From positions 496,001 to 560,000 of the forward strand of contig NZ_LT222319.1 in NCBI RefSeq assembly GCF_900074915.1: a stretch of DNA of 64,000 nt, given 5' to 3'. This document shows positions 1-8,546 of this stretch, piece by piece. Numbering within the stretch: the stretch's first letter is position 1; every line of letters starts with the position of its first letter. Below the pieces are notes generated by a model. That model saw nothing but the letters and a program-made list of their open reading frames with translations. It was not told the origin of the DNA and searched no databases. This DNA is from Pseudomonas cerasi (GTDB taxonomy: Bacteria > Pseudomonadota > Gammaproteobacteria > Pseudomonadales > Pseudomonadaceae). The position numbers and the translations under genes are program-made.

Positions 1-220
1 CCAGCAATCGGTAGGACAATACCCGCAGACGAATACTGACTTCAGCGAAGCGATCGAGGCTCTTGATGCTGGGCACGTTGCTGTCGGCCAGCACCTCGGT
101 GGCGCCGCGGATCTTGCTCATCTGTGACAGTGCAAAGACGCCCAGAATCAGCATGAGGGTGCCGATCATGGCAAATCCAAGAAACGCTCGGGGCGCGATG
201 TTCATATTTCGCAGGGACAT
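1..220 (-). CDS. Methyl-accepting chemotaxis protein, N-terminal part only
   Basis: The reverse strand encodes about 73 residues that run off the left edge of the window. They begin MSLRNMNIAPRAFLGFAMIG and continue with one hydrophobic membrane segment (about residues 10-31). A helical stretch containing ADSNVPSIKSLDRFAEVSIR follows. This is the usual start of a chemoreceptor with a periplasmic four-helix-bundle (4HB_MCP) sensor. Family proteins transmit ligand binding to CheA/CheW, but the signalling domain lies outside the window. The ATG at 220 is chosen because the membrane segment follows at the normal distance; the ribosome site upstream is weak. The ligand cannot be inferred. Confidence 0.8.
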   Translation of the reverse strand, partial: MSLRNMNIAPRAFLGFAMIGTLMLILGVFALSQMSKIRGATEVLADSNVPSIKSLDRFAEVSIRLRVLSYRLL

Positions 221-641
221 AGAAAGCTTCCAGGGTCATTTACGCGTTCCATGCGATTTAGAGACGGGGATAAAGCCGTGAGTGGGGTGCCTATCGGACG
301 TGCGACTGAAGTCTTGAGTTAATAGGCACGTATCGCCTGTGACTTAATCGTGACGAATTCTTCATTTCTCTCGCGGATCGGGCGCAACCCCTTGAAAAGA
401 CGGGGCGGGGGCTTTTTCTGCGATGGCAGTCTGCCCATTGGCTGCGCGCATTTGTCGCAGTTTCAGGCAGTCTGACGAACAGCAGGAACCGGATACCGAA
501 TACGCAGTCACAAGCCCCCTACGCGTCTACGTTATCGACATGTCGATGTCATGACAGAGCGGTATCGAAGCCTGAGCGCTGGTATGCGCAGCGACTTTTC
601 TTTATCGTACGCGCCCGTTGAAATTTGCTCGAGAAATCAAA
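221..641. other. Intergenic region, promoters of two divergent genes; 14-bp palindrome
   Basis: A 421-bp non-coding stretch lies between the chemoreceptor (leftward) and the coiled-coil/ZapA pair (rightward). The only clear structure is the perfect palindrome ATCGACATGTCGAT at 534-547, about 95 bp upstream of the rightward gene. It could be an operator. No RNA gene or ORF with coding character was recognised. Confidence 0.4.
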
Positions 642-875
642 ATGTTGGAAGCCTCCCTTAGCCAATTGGAACAACTTGTCGGCGATCTGGTGCAGCAGAA
701 CCAGGCCCTTCAGGAAACAAATGCACAGCTCGGTGCCGAGCTGGCAAAAGCCAAGGACGAGAACGAGAACTTGCAACTGAGTCTGATGGAGCAGGAAGAG
801 AAGCATGGCAGCACTGCCGCGCGCATCCAGGCACTGGTTGATCGCGCGACCAGCGCAAGTGCTGTCGGCGCATGA
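642..875 (+). CDS. Small coiled-coil protein (TIGR02449/ZapB-like), upstream partner of ZapA
   Basis: A 77-residue protein starting MLEASLSQLEQLVGDLVQQN. It is almost entirely heptad-like coiled coil, rich in Leu, Gln and Glu, with no catalytic motif. Small coiled-coil proteins of the TIGR02449 type usually precede zapA in Pseudomonas and resemble the division factor ZapB. Its stop overlaps the zapA start by 4 bp (ATGA), implying translational coupling. An in-frame TTG at 618 would add eight residues (MKFAREIK); the ATG at 642 is preferred because the coiled coil starts there. A role in Z-ring organisation is an inference from the neighbour. Confidence 0.7.
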   Translation: MLEASLSQLEQLVGDLVQQNQALQETNAQLGAELAKAKDENENLQLSLMEQEEKHGSTAARIQALVDRATSASAVGA

Positions 876-1174
876 ACGTCGATGGCAGCGGTGTAACCGT
901 CCTCACTATTCTGGGCAATGAGTACTCGGTCAAGGCGCCGGCTGGCGAAGACCTGACCCTCATGAAGGCCGCCGCGATGCTTAATGCGTCGCTGGCCGAC
1001 ACCAAGCGCAAATACCCGACGTTGATCGGTGACCGTCTGCTGGTCCTTGCTGCGCTGAACCTTTGTTCGCAGCAGATCGAGCTTGAGCAATTGCACAAGG
1101 TCGAGCTCAAGCGCTACCGGGAGCAGGTCGAAGCGACGGTGGATGTGATCGCCAAGACCATCGCCCCGAACTGA
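872..1174 (+). CDS. zapA: Cell division protein ZapA family
   Basis: A 100-residue protein with the ZapA architecture. An N-terminal beta-rich part contains the ILGNEYSV motif (about residues 13-20) and is followed by a long helix. The family's hallmark segment IGDRLLVLAALNLCSQ lies at about residues 51-66. ZapA binds FtsZ and bundles protofilaments at the division site. It overlaps the preceding coiled-coil gene by 4 bp. The usual Pseudomonas zapA is followed by ssrS (6S RNA) and a 5-formyl-THF cyclo-ligase gene. Here a convergent exonuclease gene follows after only 25 bp, so this may be a second ZapA paralogue or a rearranged locus. Confidence 0.75.
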   Translation: MNVDGSGVTVLTILGNEYSVKAPAGEDLTLMKAAAMLNASLADTKRKYPTLIGDRLLVLAALNLCSQQIELEQLHKVELKRYREQVEATVDVIAKTIAPN

Positions 1175-1186
1175 ATGTGAGGCGCT

Positions 1187-1226
1187 GACGCAGTCGCAGT
1201 CAGAAAGAATGCGACTGTCTGCGTCT
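1187..1226. terminator. Stem-loop between convergent zapA and exonuclease genes
   Basis: An inverted repeat GACGCAGTCGCA ... TGCGACTGTCTGCGTC with one bulged base covers the junction between the two convergent genes. The stem includes the stop codon of the leftward gene. No long U-tract is visible, so a shared bidirectional terminator is likely but not certain. Confidence 0.45.
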
Positions 1227-1913
1227 GCGCCATTGCCCGAGTGCTTCCTCCAGCCGCAAGGGGCTGTCGATCTGCTGGCGACGTGCATGGCTGAACAGGA
1301 TCAGCGCCAGTTCTGCGGTGACCAGCGCATCAGCGCTGGCGTGGTGACGCTCTTCGGCGTGCAGACCAAAGAAACGGGTCCAGTCATCCAGCCCGGCATG
1401 ACGCAGGTTGGCGTGCTCGCAGAGCATCGGAGCTATTTCGGCAGCGTCGAAAAACGGATGCTGCAAGCGATAGCCCAGGCTTTCCTTCAAGGCACGCGAC
1501 AGCATGTGCTGATCGAATGGCGCGTGAAAGCCGAGGATCGGGCTGTCACCGACGAACTCCATGAAGTCCAGCAAAGCCTCGACCGGCTCACTGCCTGCGG
1601 CAATCGCACTGGGCGCCAGCCCATGAATCAGAACGGCGGGGCTGATCTTGTGGTCGACGCGCAACAGCGTGCGCTCGAACTGCTGGCCCAGATCGATGGC
1701 GCCGTCTTCAATCACCACCGCACCCATGGACAGCACCTGATCACGGTTCATGTTCAGGCCGCTGGTTTCCAGATCCAGCACGACCCAGCGCTGTTCATGC
1801 AGCGGTGTGCCGCTGAGGTTCGCGCACACCGGCAGTCGTTCGAGGCGCTCCAGTTGATGTGCATGCAAAGGCGTCTTTTTCGGCCGTGGCTTGAGCCATT
1901 CGAACAGATTCAT
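1200..1913 (-). CDS. DnaQ-like 3'-5' exonuclease (DEDDh family)
   Basis: A 237-residue protein with the three motifs of the DNA polymerase III epsilon-type exonucleases. ExoI is VVLDLETSGLN with D47 and E49, ExoII is LGFHAPFDQHML near residue 135, and ExoIII is HHASADALVTAEL near residue 195 (His and Asp). These residues bind two metal ions for 3'-5' nucleotide removal. It overlaps the upstream cNMP/CBS protein gene by 4 bp, so the two form an operon. The same pair lies next to the acetate permease genes in some pseudomonads; here that transporter is absent. It is not the replicative dnaQ, which sits beside rnhA. Confidence 0.85.
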   Translation of the reverse strand: MNLFEWLKPRPKKTPLHAHQLERLERLPVCANLSGTPLHEQRWVVLDLETSGLNMNRDQVLSMGAVVIEDGAIDLGQQFERTLLRVDHKISPAVLIHGLAPSAIAAGSEPVEALLDFMEFVGDSPILGFHAPFDQHMLSRALKESLGYRLQHPFFDAAEIAPMLCEHANLRHAGLDDWTRFFGLHAEERHHASADALVTAELALILFSHARRQQIDSPLRLEEALGQWRRRRQSHSF

Positions 1914-3877
1914 AGTTGATAACGCAGGGTCAGGCTGGTTTGCAATCGCTGCGCCTGGCGAAACGATTCGCGCAGAATGCGCCGGTCCAGATGGTTGAGT
2001 GTGTCGGGGTCGATGCGGTTGGAATAAGCCAGATTCTGGCGACTCTGCAGCTGATGTTGCTGCATGCGGGTCTGCTGAATGAAGTGATAGGCCTCCTCAT
2101 ACGCAGCACCGTCGAGCGGGTCGATGACTTCGCGCTCGACCAGTTGGCGCAGGCGTTCCAGCGTGTTGCTCACGCCGATACCGTTGGCCAGTGCCAGCAG
2201 GCGCGCCCCGTCGACGAAGGGCGTCAGGCCTTCGACCTTGAGGTCCAGGGTGTCCTTTTCACTGCCTTTGCGGGCCAGCACGAAATCCTTGAAACGACCC
2301 ACCGGCGGACGCTGGCGCAGCGCATTCTCGGCCATCATGCGCTGGAACAGCCGGTTGTCTGCGACCTGATCAAGAATGCCGCGGCGCAGTTGCTCGCCGC
2401 CGCTTTCATCACCCCAGACCACGCGCAGATCGAAATAGATACTCGAGGCCAGCAGGTTCTCCGGCGTCGCCTCGCGAATAAATGTCGAGAAACGCTGTGA
2501 CCATTCAAGTTGCGACAGACACAGGTCGGGATTGCCGGCCATGATGTTGCCCTTGCACAGGGTAAATCCACATTGCGCCAGGCTCTGGTTGATGCGTTCG
2601 GCAATTGGCAGCAGTACTTTGCGAATCTGCTCTGCCTCTGCGGCATCGCGCGCTTCGAACAAAATGGCGTTGTCCTGATCGGTATGCAGCGTCTGCTCGC
2701 GACGGCCTTCGCTGCCAAAACACAGCCAGCTGAACGCAATGCCAGGGTCGCCTCTCTCTGCAAGTGTCAGCTCGATCACCCGGCATACGGTGTGATCGTT
2801 TAGCAGGGTGATGATCTGGGTTATCTGCGTCGAAGACGCGCCGTGGGCAAGCATGCGATCGACCAGCCGGACGATATCGCCGCGCAAGCCGGTGAGCGCT
2901 TCGATGCGTGGCGCGTTGCGAATGGTCCGCGCCAGGTGCACCAGGTCGACCCGTTGCAGGGAAAACAGATCCCGCTCCGACACCACGCCGCACAACCGCC
3001 CGTCCCGGACCAGGCACACGTGGGCGATATGGCGTCCGGTCATGGCGATGGCGGCGTCGAACGCACTGGCGTCCGGGCTAAGGTGGAACGGTGACAGACT
3101 CATGGTGTGCCTGACCGGCGCGCTGAAGTCGGCATTCACATCGGCAACCGCCTCACGCAGGTCGCGCAGGGTAAAGATACCCAGCGGCGCCTGCCGCTCG
3201 TCGACAATCACGATGCTGCCTACCTGCTGCTCATGCATCAGCTTCACGGCGTCGCGCATGGGCGTTTCCGGGCTGCACATCACCGGATGGCGCATGGCAA
3301 GTTCACCCAGCCGGGTGTTCAGAGAGTATTGCGTGCCGAGGGTTTCGACGGCGCGCTGCTGGACCTGCTGATTGACTTGATCCAGCAGGCTGCTGACGCC
3401 GCGCAGGGCAAAGTCGCGAAAGGTTGTGGAGAGCGCGAACAGCTTGATGAACGCTTGCTTGTTCAATTGCAGGCAGAAGGTGTCCTCGGCAGCCAGATGC
3501 TCGGTGCGGGTAGCACGCTCGCCGAGCAGGGCGGCGAGCGGAAAACACTCACCCGTGGTTATTTCAAATGTCGTTTCCGTACCGCCTTTGGCAGAATGCG
3601 GACGCTCGCCGACGATCCGACCCTGTTTGACGATGTAAAAGTGCTCCACCGGTCCGTCGCCAGGCTTGATGATGCTTTCACCGGCAGCGTAGAAGCGCAG
3701 CTGGCACTGCTCGACCAGATAGGCCAGGTGAGCGTTTTCCATCTGATTGAACGGCGGGAATTTTTGCAGAAACTGCATGGTGCCGTGTATGTTCTGCAGC
3801 ACGGCTGTCTTGCCTGCCTGGGTGAAAGCATCTGCCTTGCTCATGGCCTGTTCCGCGTTCTTGTTATTGGTGCTCAT
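1910..3877 (-). CDS. cNMP-binding / CBS-pair / DUF294 nucleotidyltransferase-like signalling protein
   Basis: A 655-residue soluble protein with four regions: a cyclic-nucleotide-binding-like domain (about 35-155), two CBS repeats (about 195-310), a DUF294 nucleotidyltransferase-like domain with GSEGRREQ (388-395) and the acidic pair D400/D402, and a DUF294 C-terminal domain. The architecture resembles a GlnD-type sensor that integrates nucleotide signals, but the reaction is unknown. The start MSTNNKNAEQ at 3877 is chosen; in-frame extension upstream has no family character. It is the first gene of a two-gene operon with the exonuclease, which it overlaps by 4 bp. The response regulator gene starts divergently 200 bp away. 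Confidence 0.85.
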   Translation of the reverse strand: MSTNNKNAEQAMSKADAFTQAGKTAVLQNIHGTMQFLQKFPPFNQMENAHLAYLVEQCQLRFYAAGESIIKPGDGPVEHFYIVKQGRIVGERPHSAKGGTETTFEITTGECFPLAALLGERATRTEHLAAEDTFCLQLNKQAFIKLFALSTTFRDFALRGVSSLLDQVNQQVQQRAVETLGTQYSLNTRLGELAMRHPVMCSPETPMRDAVKLMHEQQVGSIVIVDERQAPLGIFTLRDLREAVADVNADFSAPVRHTMSLSPFHLSPDASAFDAAIAMTGRHIAHVCLVRDGRLCGVVSERDLFSLQRVDLVHLARTIRNAPRIEALTGLRGDIVRLVDRMLAHGASSTQITQIITLLNDHTVCRVIELTLAERGDPGIAFSWLCFGSEGRREQTLHTDQDNAILFEARDAAEAEQIRKVLLPIAERINQSLAQCGFTLCKGNIMAGNPDLCLSQLEWSQRFSTFIREATPENLLASSIYFDLRVVWGDESGGEQLRRGILDQVADNRLFQRMMAENALRQRPPVGRFKDFVLARKGSEKDTLDLKVEGLTPFVDGARLLALANGIGVSNTLERLRQLVEREVIDPLDGAAYEEAYHFIQQTRMQQHQLQSRQNLAYSNRIDPDTLNHLDRRILRESFRQAQRLQTSLTLRYQL

Positions 3878-4076
3878 GGTCGGCCGCTTGCAGCCAGGTG
3901 CCCATTGGACGTAAGTCTTACCTTGAACCCAGTGACACAGGTCGTGCTGGTTGCGACATAACTGATTTGACGAGCGCAATGGATTGCGAGCGGAGACTGG
4001 CCGGGATGCCGACGAAATGCATCGCAGATTGACCCGTATCTGCTGTCGGATTAGTTCAGGGAATGATGAGACTGCA

Positions 4077-4523
4077 ATGATTGACCACGATATTCTGAGC
4101 GACGATGAGCGCGATGCCCTCCATGAGGTCATGCTCACGCCCGCCCGCGACGCCCCGCAACGGGTCCTGATCGTCGATGACGACAGCGACGCGCGAGAGC
4201 TGCTGGCCGAAATTCTAAGCCTCAATGACATCAGTTGCATGACTGCGCCCGGTGGCGATACTGCGCTGCAGATGATCCACACGCGTCAGTCCATCGGACT
4301 GCTGATCACCGACTTGCGGATGGCTCCTTTTGACGGGCTGGATCTGATTCGCAAGGTTCGTGAGTCGGATCGGGCCGAGCTGCCGATCATCATCGTGTCC
4401 GGCGACGCCAACGTGCGCGATGCCATCGATGCCATGCACCTGAACGTGGTGGACTTCCTTCTCAAACCGCTCAATACCAAGCAGTTGGTGAAGCTGGTCA
4501 AGCGGGAATTGGGGATAAGTTGA
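4077..4523 (+). CDS. Single-domain response regulator (CheY-like receiver)
   Basis: A 148-residue protein with a roughly 27-residue N-terminal tail followed by one receiver domain. The acidic pocket is DDD at 34-36, the phospho-acceptor is D79, the switch Ser is S108 (IIIVSGDAN) and the conserved Lys is K130 in LLKPL. There is no DNA-binding or enzymatic output domain. It probably works through protein-protein contact or as a phosphate sink. Its kinase is not encoded nearby. An AGGGAATGATGAG purine stretch upstream serves as ribosome site. A strong terminator follows at 4536-4572. Confidence 0.85.
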   Translation: MIDHDILSDDERDALHEVMLTPARDAPQRVLIVDDDSDARELLAEILSLNDISCMTAPGGDTALQMIHTRQSIGLLITDLRMAPFDGLDLIRKVRESDRAELPIIIVSGDANVRDAIDAMHLNVVDFLLKPLNTKQLVKLVKRELGIS

Positions 4524-4535
4524 GGCAGTGAGCCC

Positions 4536-4572
4536 TTGCAGGTTCTGGCCCGGCAAGGACCAGAACCTGCAA
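4536..4572. terminator. Bidirectional terminator between response regulator and glcB
   Basis: A perfect 13-bp stem, TTGCAGGTTCTGG with CCAGAACCTGCAA around an 11-nt loop, lies between the convergent stops. It can serve both strands; the flanking U-tract is short. Confidence 0.7.
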
Positions 4573-4588
4573 TTGCCCGGGCGGCGAG

Positions 4589-6766
4589 TTACAGGCCGTT
4601 GATGGCCTTGAACTCCCTGCGGCGACGGTGCAATACCGGCTCGGTGTAGCCGTTGGGCTGCCGGGTGCCTTCGATGACCAGCTCGACCGCCGCCTGGAAG
4701 GCGATGTTACTGTCGAAGTCGGGTGCCAGAGGGCGATACAGCGGGTCGTTGGCGTTCTGGCGATCCACCACCGGTGCCATGCGCTTGAGGCTTTCCAGGA
4801 CCTGAGCTTCGCTGACAACGCCGTGACGCAGCCAGTTGGCCATGTGCTGGCTGGAGATGCGCAGCGTGGCGCGGTCTTCCATCAGGCCGATGTCATTGAT
4901 GTCCGGCACTTTCGAACACCCCACTCCCTGATCGATCCAGCGCACGACATAGCCAAGAATGCCCTGCGCATTGTTGTCCAGTTCGTTCTGGATTTCTTCC
5001 GGCGTCCAGTCAGTATTCGGTGCCAGCGGAATGGTCAGAATGTCATCCACCGAGGCTTGCTCGCGCTGCGCCAGTTCGGCCTGACGGGCGAACACGTCGA
5101 CCTTGTGATAGTGCAGGGCGTGCAGCGCGGCTGCCGTAGGTGAGGGAACCCAGGCGGTGTTCGCACCCGCCAGTGGATGAGCGATTTTCTGCTCCAGCAT
5201 GGCGGCCATCAGGTCCGGCATGGCCCACATGCCTTTGCCGATCTGTGCGCGACCTTGCAGGCCGCATTTCAGGCCGATGTCGACGTTGGAGTTCTCGTAG
5301 GCAGCGATCCACTTCTCGGCTTTCATCTGCGCCTTGCGCACCACCGGGCCTGCTTCCATGGAGGTATGGATTTCGTCACCGGTGCGGTCGAGGAAGCCGG
5401 TATTGATGAACACCACGCGCTCGCTGGCGGCCTCAATGCAGGCCTTGAGGTTGACCGTGGTACGGCGCTCCTCGTCCATGATCCCGACCTTCAAGGTGTT
5501 ACGCGGCAAACCCAGTACCTGCTCGATGCGCCCGAACAGTTCGTTGGTGAATGCAGCTTCCTCCGGGCCGTGCATCTTCGGTTTGACGATGTACATCGAG
5601 CCGCTGCGGCTGTTGCTGCGCGAGGTGCTGCCGTTGAGGTTATGGATGGCTGCAAGGCTGGTCAGCAGGCCATCGAGAATGCCTTCCGGCACTTCGTTGC
5701 CATGCTTGTCGAGTATCGCATCGATGGTCATCAGGTGACCCACGTTGCGAATGAATAACAGCGAGCGACCATGCAGCGTGACTTCGCCGCCCTCTGGCGT
5801 GGTGTAGACGCGGTCCGGGTTCATGGTGCGGGTAAAGGTTTCACCGCCCTTGGACACCGATTCGGCCAGATCACCCTTCATCAGGCCCAGCCAGTTGCGG
5901 TAGACAACCACTTTGTCGTCGGCATCGACGGCGGCGATGGAGTCTTCGCAGTCCATGATGGTGGTCAGCGCCGCTTCCATGAGAATGTCTTTCACGCCTG
6001 CCGGATCGGTCTGCCCGACCGGGCTGGCGGCGTCGATCTGCAGTTCGAAGTGCAGGCCGTTGTGCTTGAGCAGCAAGGCAAACGGTGCCAGGGCATCGCC
6101 TTGAAAACCGACCAGTTGGGCGTCATCGTGCAGGCCGGTATTGCTGCCACCCTTGAGACTGACGACCAGCTTGCCGTCGATCAGTTTGTAAGCCGTCGAG
6201 TCTGCATGTGAACCAGCTGCCAGAGGCGCAGCCTGATCAAGAAAGGCACGAGCGAACGCGATCACCTTGTCGCCACGCACCTTGTTGTAGCCTTTACCCT
6301 TTTCCGCGCCGCCTTCTTCGCTGATGGCGTCGGTGCCATAGAGCGCGTCATACAGCGAACCCCAGCGGGCGTTCGACGCATTCAGCGCAAACCGGGCGTT
6401 CATCACCGGCACGACCAGCTGCGGGCCGGCCATGGTGGCGATTTCTTCATCGACGTTTTGCGTGGTGATCTGGAAGTCCGCTGCTTCTGGCAGCAGGTAA
6501 CCGATCTCCTGAAGGAAGGCTTTGTAGGCCGAGGCGTCGTGAGCCTGCCCGGCATGCGACTGGTGCCAGGCGTCGATTTTCGCCTGTAACTCATCACGTT
6601 TGGCGAGCAGTGCCTTGTTCTTTGGCGCAAGGTCGTGGATCAGTTGGTCCGCACCGGCCCAGAACGCAGTGGCGTCGACGCCGGTTCCGGGGGTGGCTTC
6701 GTTCTGCACGAAGTCGAACAGGACTCTGGCGACTTGCAGGTCACCGACTTGAACGTACTCAGTCAT
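4589..6766 (-). CDS. glcB: Malate synthase G
   Basis: A 725-residue protein, the normal length for malate synthase G, starting [20 protein letters not shown]. It condenses glyoxylate with acetyl-CoA to malate in the glyoxylate bypass or glycolate metabolism. Recognisable segments are [76 protein letters not shown] and the C-terminal [20 protein letters not shown]. All are conserved in the family around the glyoxylate/Mg2+ and CoA sites. An in-frame upstream extension exists, but the ATG at 6766 matches known family starts. It is monocistronic, divergent from gcvR across a 322-bp gap. Confidence 0.97.
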   Translation of the reverse strand: MTEYVQVGDLQVARVLFDFVQNEATPGTGVDATAFWAGADQLIHDLAPKNKALLAKRDELQAKIDAWHQSHAGQAHDASAYKAFLQEIGYLLPEAADFQITTQNVDEEIATMAGPQLVVPVMNARFALNASNARWGSLYDALYGTDAISEEGGAEKGKGYNKVRGDKVIAFARAFLDQAAPLAAGSHADSTAYKLIDGKLVVSLKGGSNTGLHDDAQLVGFQGDALAPFALLLKHNGLHFELQIDAASPVGQTDPAGVKDILMEAALTTIMDCEDSIAAVDADDKVVVYRNWLGLMKGDLAESVSKGGETFTRTMNPDRVYTTPEGGEVTLHGRSLLFIRNVGHLMTIDAILDKHGNEVPEGILDGLLTSLAAIHNLNGSTSRSNSRSGSMYIVKPKMHGPEEAAFTNELFGRIEQVLGLPRNTLKVGIMDEERRTTVNLKACIEAASERVVFINTGFLDRTGDEIHTSMEAGPVVRKAQMKAEKWIAAYENSNVDIGLKCGLQGRAQIGKGMWAMPDLMAAMLEQKIAHPLAGANTAWVPSPTAAALHALHYHKVDVFARQAELAQREQASVDDILTIPLAPNTDWTPEEIQNELDNNAQGILGYVVRWIDQGVGCSKVPDINDIGLMEDRATLRISSQHMANWLRHGVVSEAQVLESLKRMAPVVDRQNANDPLYRPLAPDFDSNIAFQAAVELVIEGTRQPNGYTEPVLHRRRREFKAINGL

Positions 6767-7088
6767 TGCACTTGCCTCACTCTGCTCAGCAGGGTCGAGC
6801 ACACTCGGGGAGCGCTCTGTTATTGATTTTGGTGTCATGTAGTGCGCAATTCGGGATACTACATGAGCCGTCATCGCGTGAAAACGTCGCTGAATATGTC
6901 ACTAAACGACTGGATATTCATATTGGGTCACGGTGATATTCATCGTGTTCCCAGAAACGCTCAGGATTGTTCCATAAAGCGTGGCAAACGGTACACGATT
7001 TACCGCGAGCGAGCTGCCCTTCGGGCATGCCTATACTCGTAAGACCGACGCTGTCTCCAAATCATCTGTGCAGAAAGAGGAATTGACC
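6767..7088. other. Intergenic region between glcB and gcvR
   Basis: A 322-bp divergent promoter region. No RNA gene, repeat or clear operator is visible. An AGAGGA ribosome site lies at 7076-7081, seven bases before the GTG chosen for gcvR and only one base before an alternative TTG at 7083. Confidence 0.4.
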
Positions 7089-7607
7089 GTGGATCATCTC
7101 GTCGTAACGCTGGTTGCTCCCGACAAACCGGGTCAGGTCGAACGCATCGCACGCTGCATCGCCGAGCATGGCGACAACTGGCTGGAAAGTCGCATGTCGC
7201 GCATGGCCGGACAATTTGCCGGGATCCTCAAGGTAGGCGTCGAGGCAGAAAACTATGATGACCTGATCAAGGCCCTGAATGGTTTGTCAGCCCATGGCAT
7301 CCGCATGTTGCTGGCCGAGAGCGTGGTCGAGACCACCGATACGACTCGAATGATCAGCATGGAACTGGTCGGCAACGACCGCCCCGGCATCGTACGCGAC
7401 ATCACCCGTTTGCTGGCCGGGCGGGGCGTCAATGTCGAACACCTGATTACCAACGTGTCCCCCGCGCCCATGAGCAGCGAACTGCTGTTCCACGCCGACG
7501 CGGTGTTGGGCGTCCCTCAGGACCTTTCACTGGATGACCTGCAGACGGCGCTCGAGACTCTGGCGGATGATTTGATGGTGGAGTTGGTGCTGGGGGCCAA
7601 GGAGTAA
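7089..7607 (+). CDS. gcvR: GcvR-type glycine cleavage repressor, two ACT domains
   Basis: A 172-residue protein with two tandem ACT domains, VTLVAPDKPGQVERIA (N-terminal) and MELVGNDRPGIVRDITRLLAGRG (C-terminal half, given only to name the domain). These are typical of GcvR, which senses glycine and antagonises the activator GcvA in enterobacteria. The start is GTG at 7089 because of its AGAGGA spacing. In Pseudomonas the family often precedes bcp; here a toxin-antitoxin module follows on the other strand. The exact target in this organism is not shown by the sequence. Confidence 0.85.
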   Translation: MDHLVVTLVAPDKPGQVERIARCIAEHGDNWLESRMSRMAGQFAGILKVGVEAENYDDLIKALNGLSAHGIRMLLAESVVETTDTTRMISMELVGNDRPGIVRDITRLLAGRGVNVEHLITNVSPAPMSSELLFHADAVLGVPQDLSLDDLQTALETLADDLMVELVLGAKE

Positions 7608-7626
7608 GTCCGATCACTGTTTTTAT

Positions 7627-7929
7627 TCAGCTGCGGACTGCTTCTCGCTCCGGTACCAGTCTGACTTCTACACGTTGCCCCAGCGCTCTTGCTGCGCTGG
7701 CCAGCGTCGCAAGAGTCATTCCCGGATCGTTTTGATCCAGGGCCCTGTCCACTGCCGTCCGGCTTGTGTGCATGCGCTCGGCAAGGGCCTTCTTGGTCAC
7801 CTTTTGCTGTTTCATGACTTCGGCGATCTGCCAAGAGATGACTCGCTTCAGAGCTGCGGCAGAAACCTCCTCGGCAAAACCTTGCTCGGCAAGGAAATCA
7901 TCGAAGTCGGAGCCAATGTGCTCGTTCAT
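7627..7929 (-). CDS. HigA-like XRE-family antitoxin
   Basis: A 100-residue protein with a helix-turn-helix at about residues 40-65 (VTKKALAERMHTSRTAVDRA), followed by a dimerising tail. It is the second gene of a toxin-first module and its ATG overlaps the toxin stop by 1 bp (TAATG). Antitoxins of this group neutralise the toxin and repress their own promoter. It ends 20 bp from the gcvR stop in convergent orientation. No terminator is obvious between them. Confidence 0.85.
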   Translation of the reverse strand: MNEHIGSDFDDFLAEQGFAEEVSAAALKRVISWQIAEVMKQQKVTKKALAERMHTSRTAVDRALDQNDPGMTLATLASAARALGQRVEVRLVPEREAVRS

Positions 7930-8282
7930 TACCTTTTCCTCTTCAGTGCTGCCTTGCGCTGTCTGGCAGTTTCCAGATCGGCCGCGGGAGTTTTTTCGCT
8001 TTTTTTGATGAAGCCATGAAGCAAAACCATTGTGTGGGCTTCGATGGTAAACAGTACTGGTGCGATCTTTTCCTTCAAATCAATTCTGACTTCCCAAAGG
8101 TCTGGCTCCATTTTACGGACCACAGGCATACCTATTGGCCATCCGAACTGAACGGTCCTGATATCAGTGCCGACGGCCTTACGATCATCACGTGGCAGAT
8201 CAATCAACCATTCACGTACAGGCTCAATGCCTGTTTCGGTTCGGAAAAACTTAACGATCAAAATAGGGGGAGGATTACTCAT
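7929..8282 (-). CDS. HigB/RelE-type (Gp49-like) toxin
   Basis: A 117-residue basic protein starting MSNPPPILIVKFFRTETGIE. It has the phage-derived Gp49/HigB fold signature PVREWLIDLPRDDRKAVGTDI, then LWEVRIDL and the C-terminal VLLHGFIKKSEKTP. Family members are ribosome-dependent mRNA interferases. The start at 8282 fits family length; an in-frame ATG at 8309 adds nine residues. It is coupled to the downstream antitoxin gene by a 1-bp overlap. The toxin-first order is characteristic of higBA systems. Confidence 0.83.
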   Translation of the reverse strand: MSNPPPILIVKFFRTETGIEPVREWLIDLPRDDRKAVGTDIRTVQFGWPIGMPVVRKMEPDLWEVRIDLKEKIAPVLFTIEAHTMVLLHGFIKKSEKTPAADLETARQRKAALKRKR

Positions 8283-8362
8283 AGTTGGAGTGTGCCAAAA
8301 AATGTGCACAATTCAATGTTCGGAAAGCTGTCTCGGTTATCCAAGTTAACCGTGCACCTGCC

Positions 8363-8483
8363 TGTGGATAACCTGGGGGAATCGCGTTGCGCGTCACGTC
8401 GGCCGTGGCTTGGCGGCGATTGATCAAAAATCCAACAGTTTCAGGGGCTTGTGCACAGATAAGGTGAGTCTGCCTGTGGATAA
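8363..8483. repeat. Two perfect DnaA-box-like sequences (TGTGGATAA)
   Basis: The 9-mer TGTGGATAA (reverse complement of the DnaA box TTATCCACA) occurs at 8363-8371 and 8475-8483. Both are embedded in a longer direct repeat CTGCCTGTGGATAACC, in the non-coding gap between the toxin gene and rarD. They may titrate DnaA or be chance remnants of a repeated motif. Confidence 0.5.
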
Positions 8484-8500
8484 CCCTTGGAGAACCCTTT

Positions 8501-8525
8501 GCAGGCCACGGTTTGCGTGGCCTGC
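8501..8525. terminator. Stem-loop downstream of rarD
   Basis: A perfect 10-bp stem GCAGGCCACG/CGTGGCCTGC with a 5-nt loop lies just past the rarD stop on the reverse strand. On the reverse strand it has no U-tract; on the forward strand a T6 run lies 13 bp away. It is a likely, unproven, transcription end. Confidence 0.5.
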
Positions 8526-8546
8526 AAGATGTTGTCTGTTTTTTGA

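Noticed and set aside
1175..1199. Possible 6S RNA (ssrS) after zapA
   Set aside because: Only 25 bp separate zapA from the convergent exonuclease gene; there is no room for the ~180-nt RNA.
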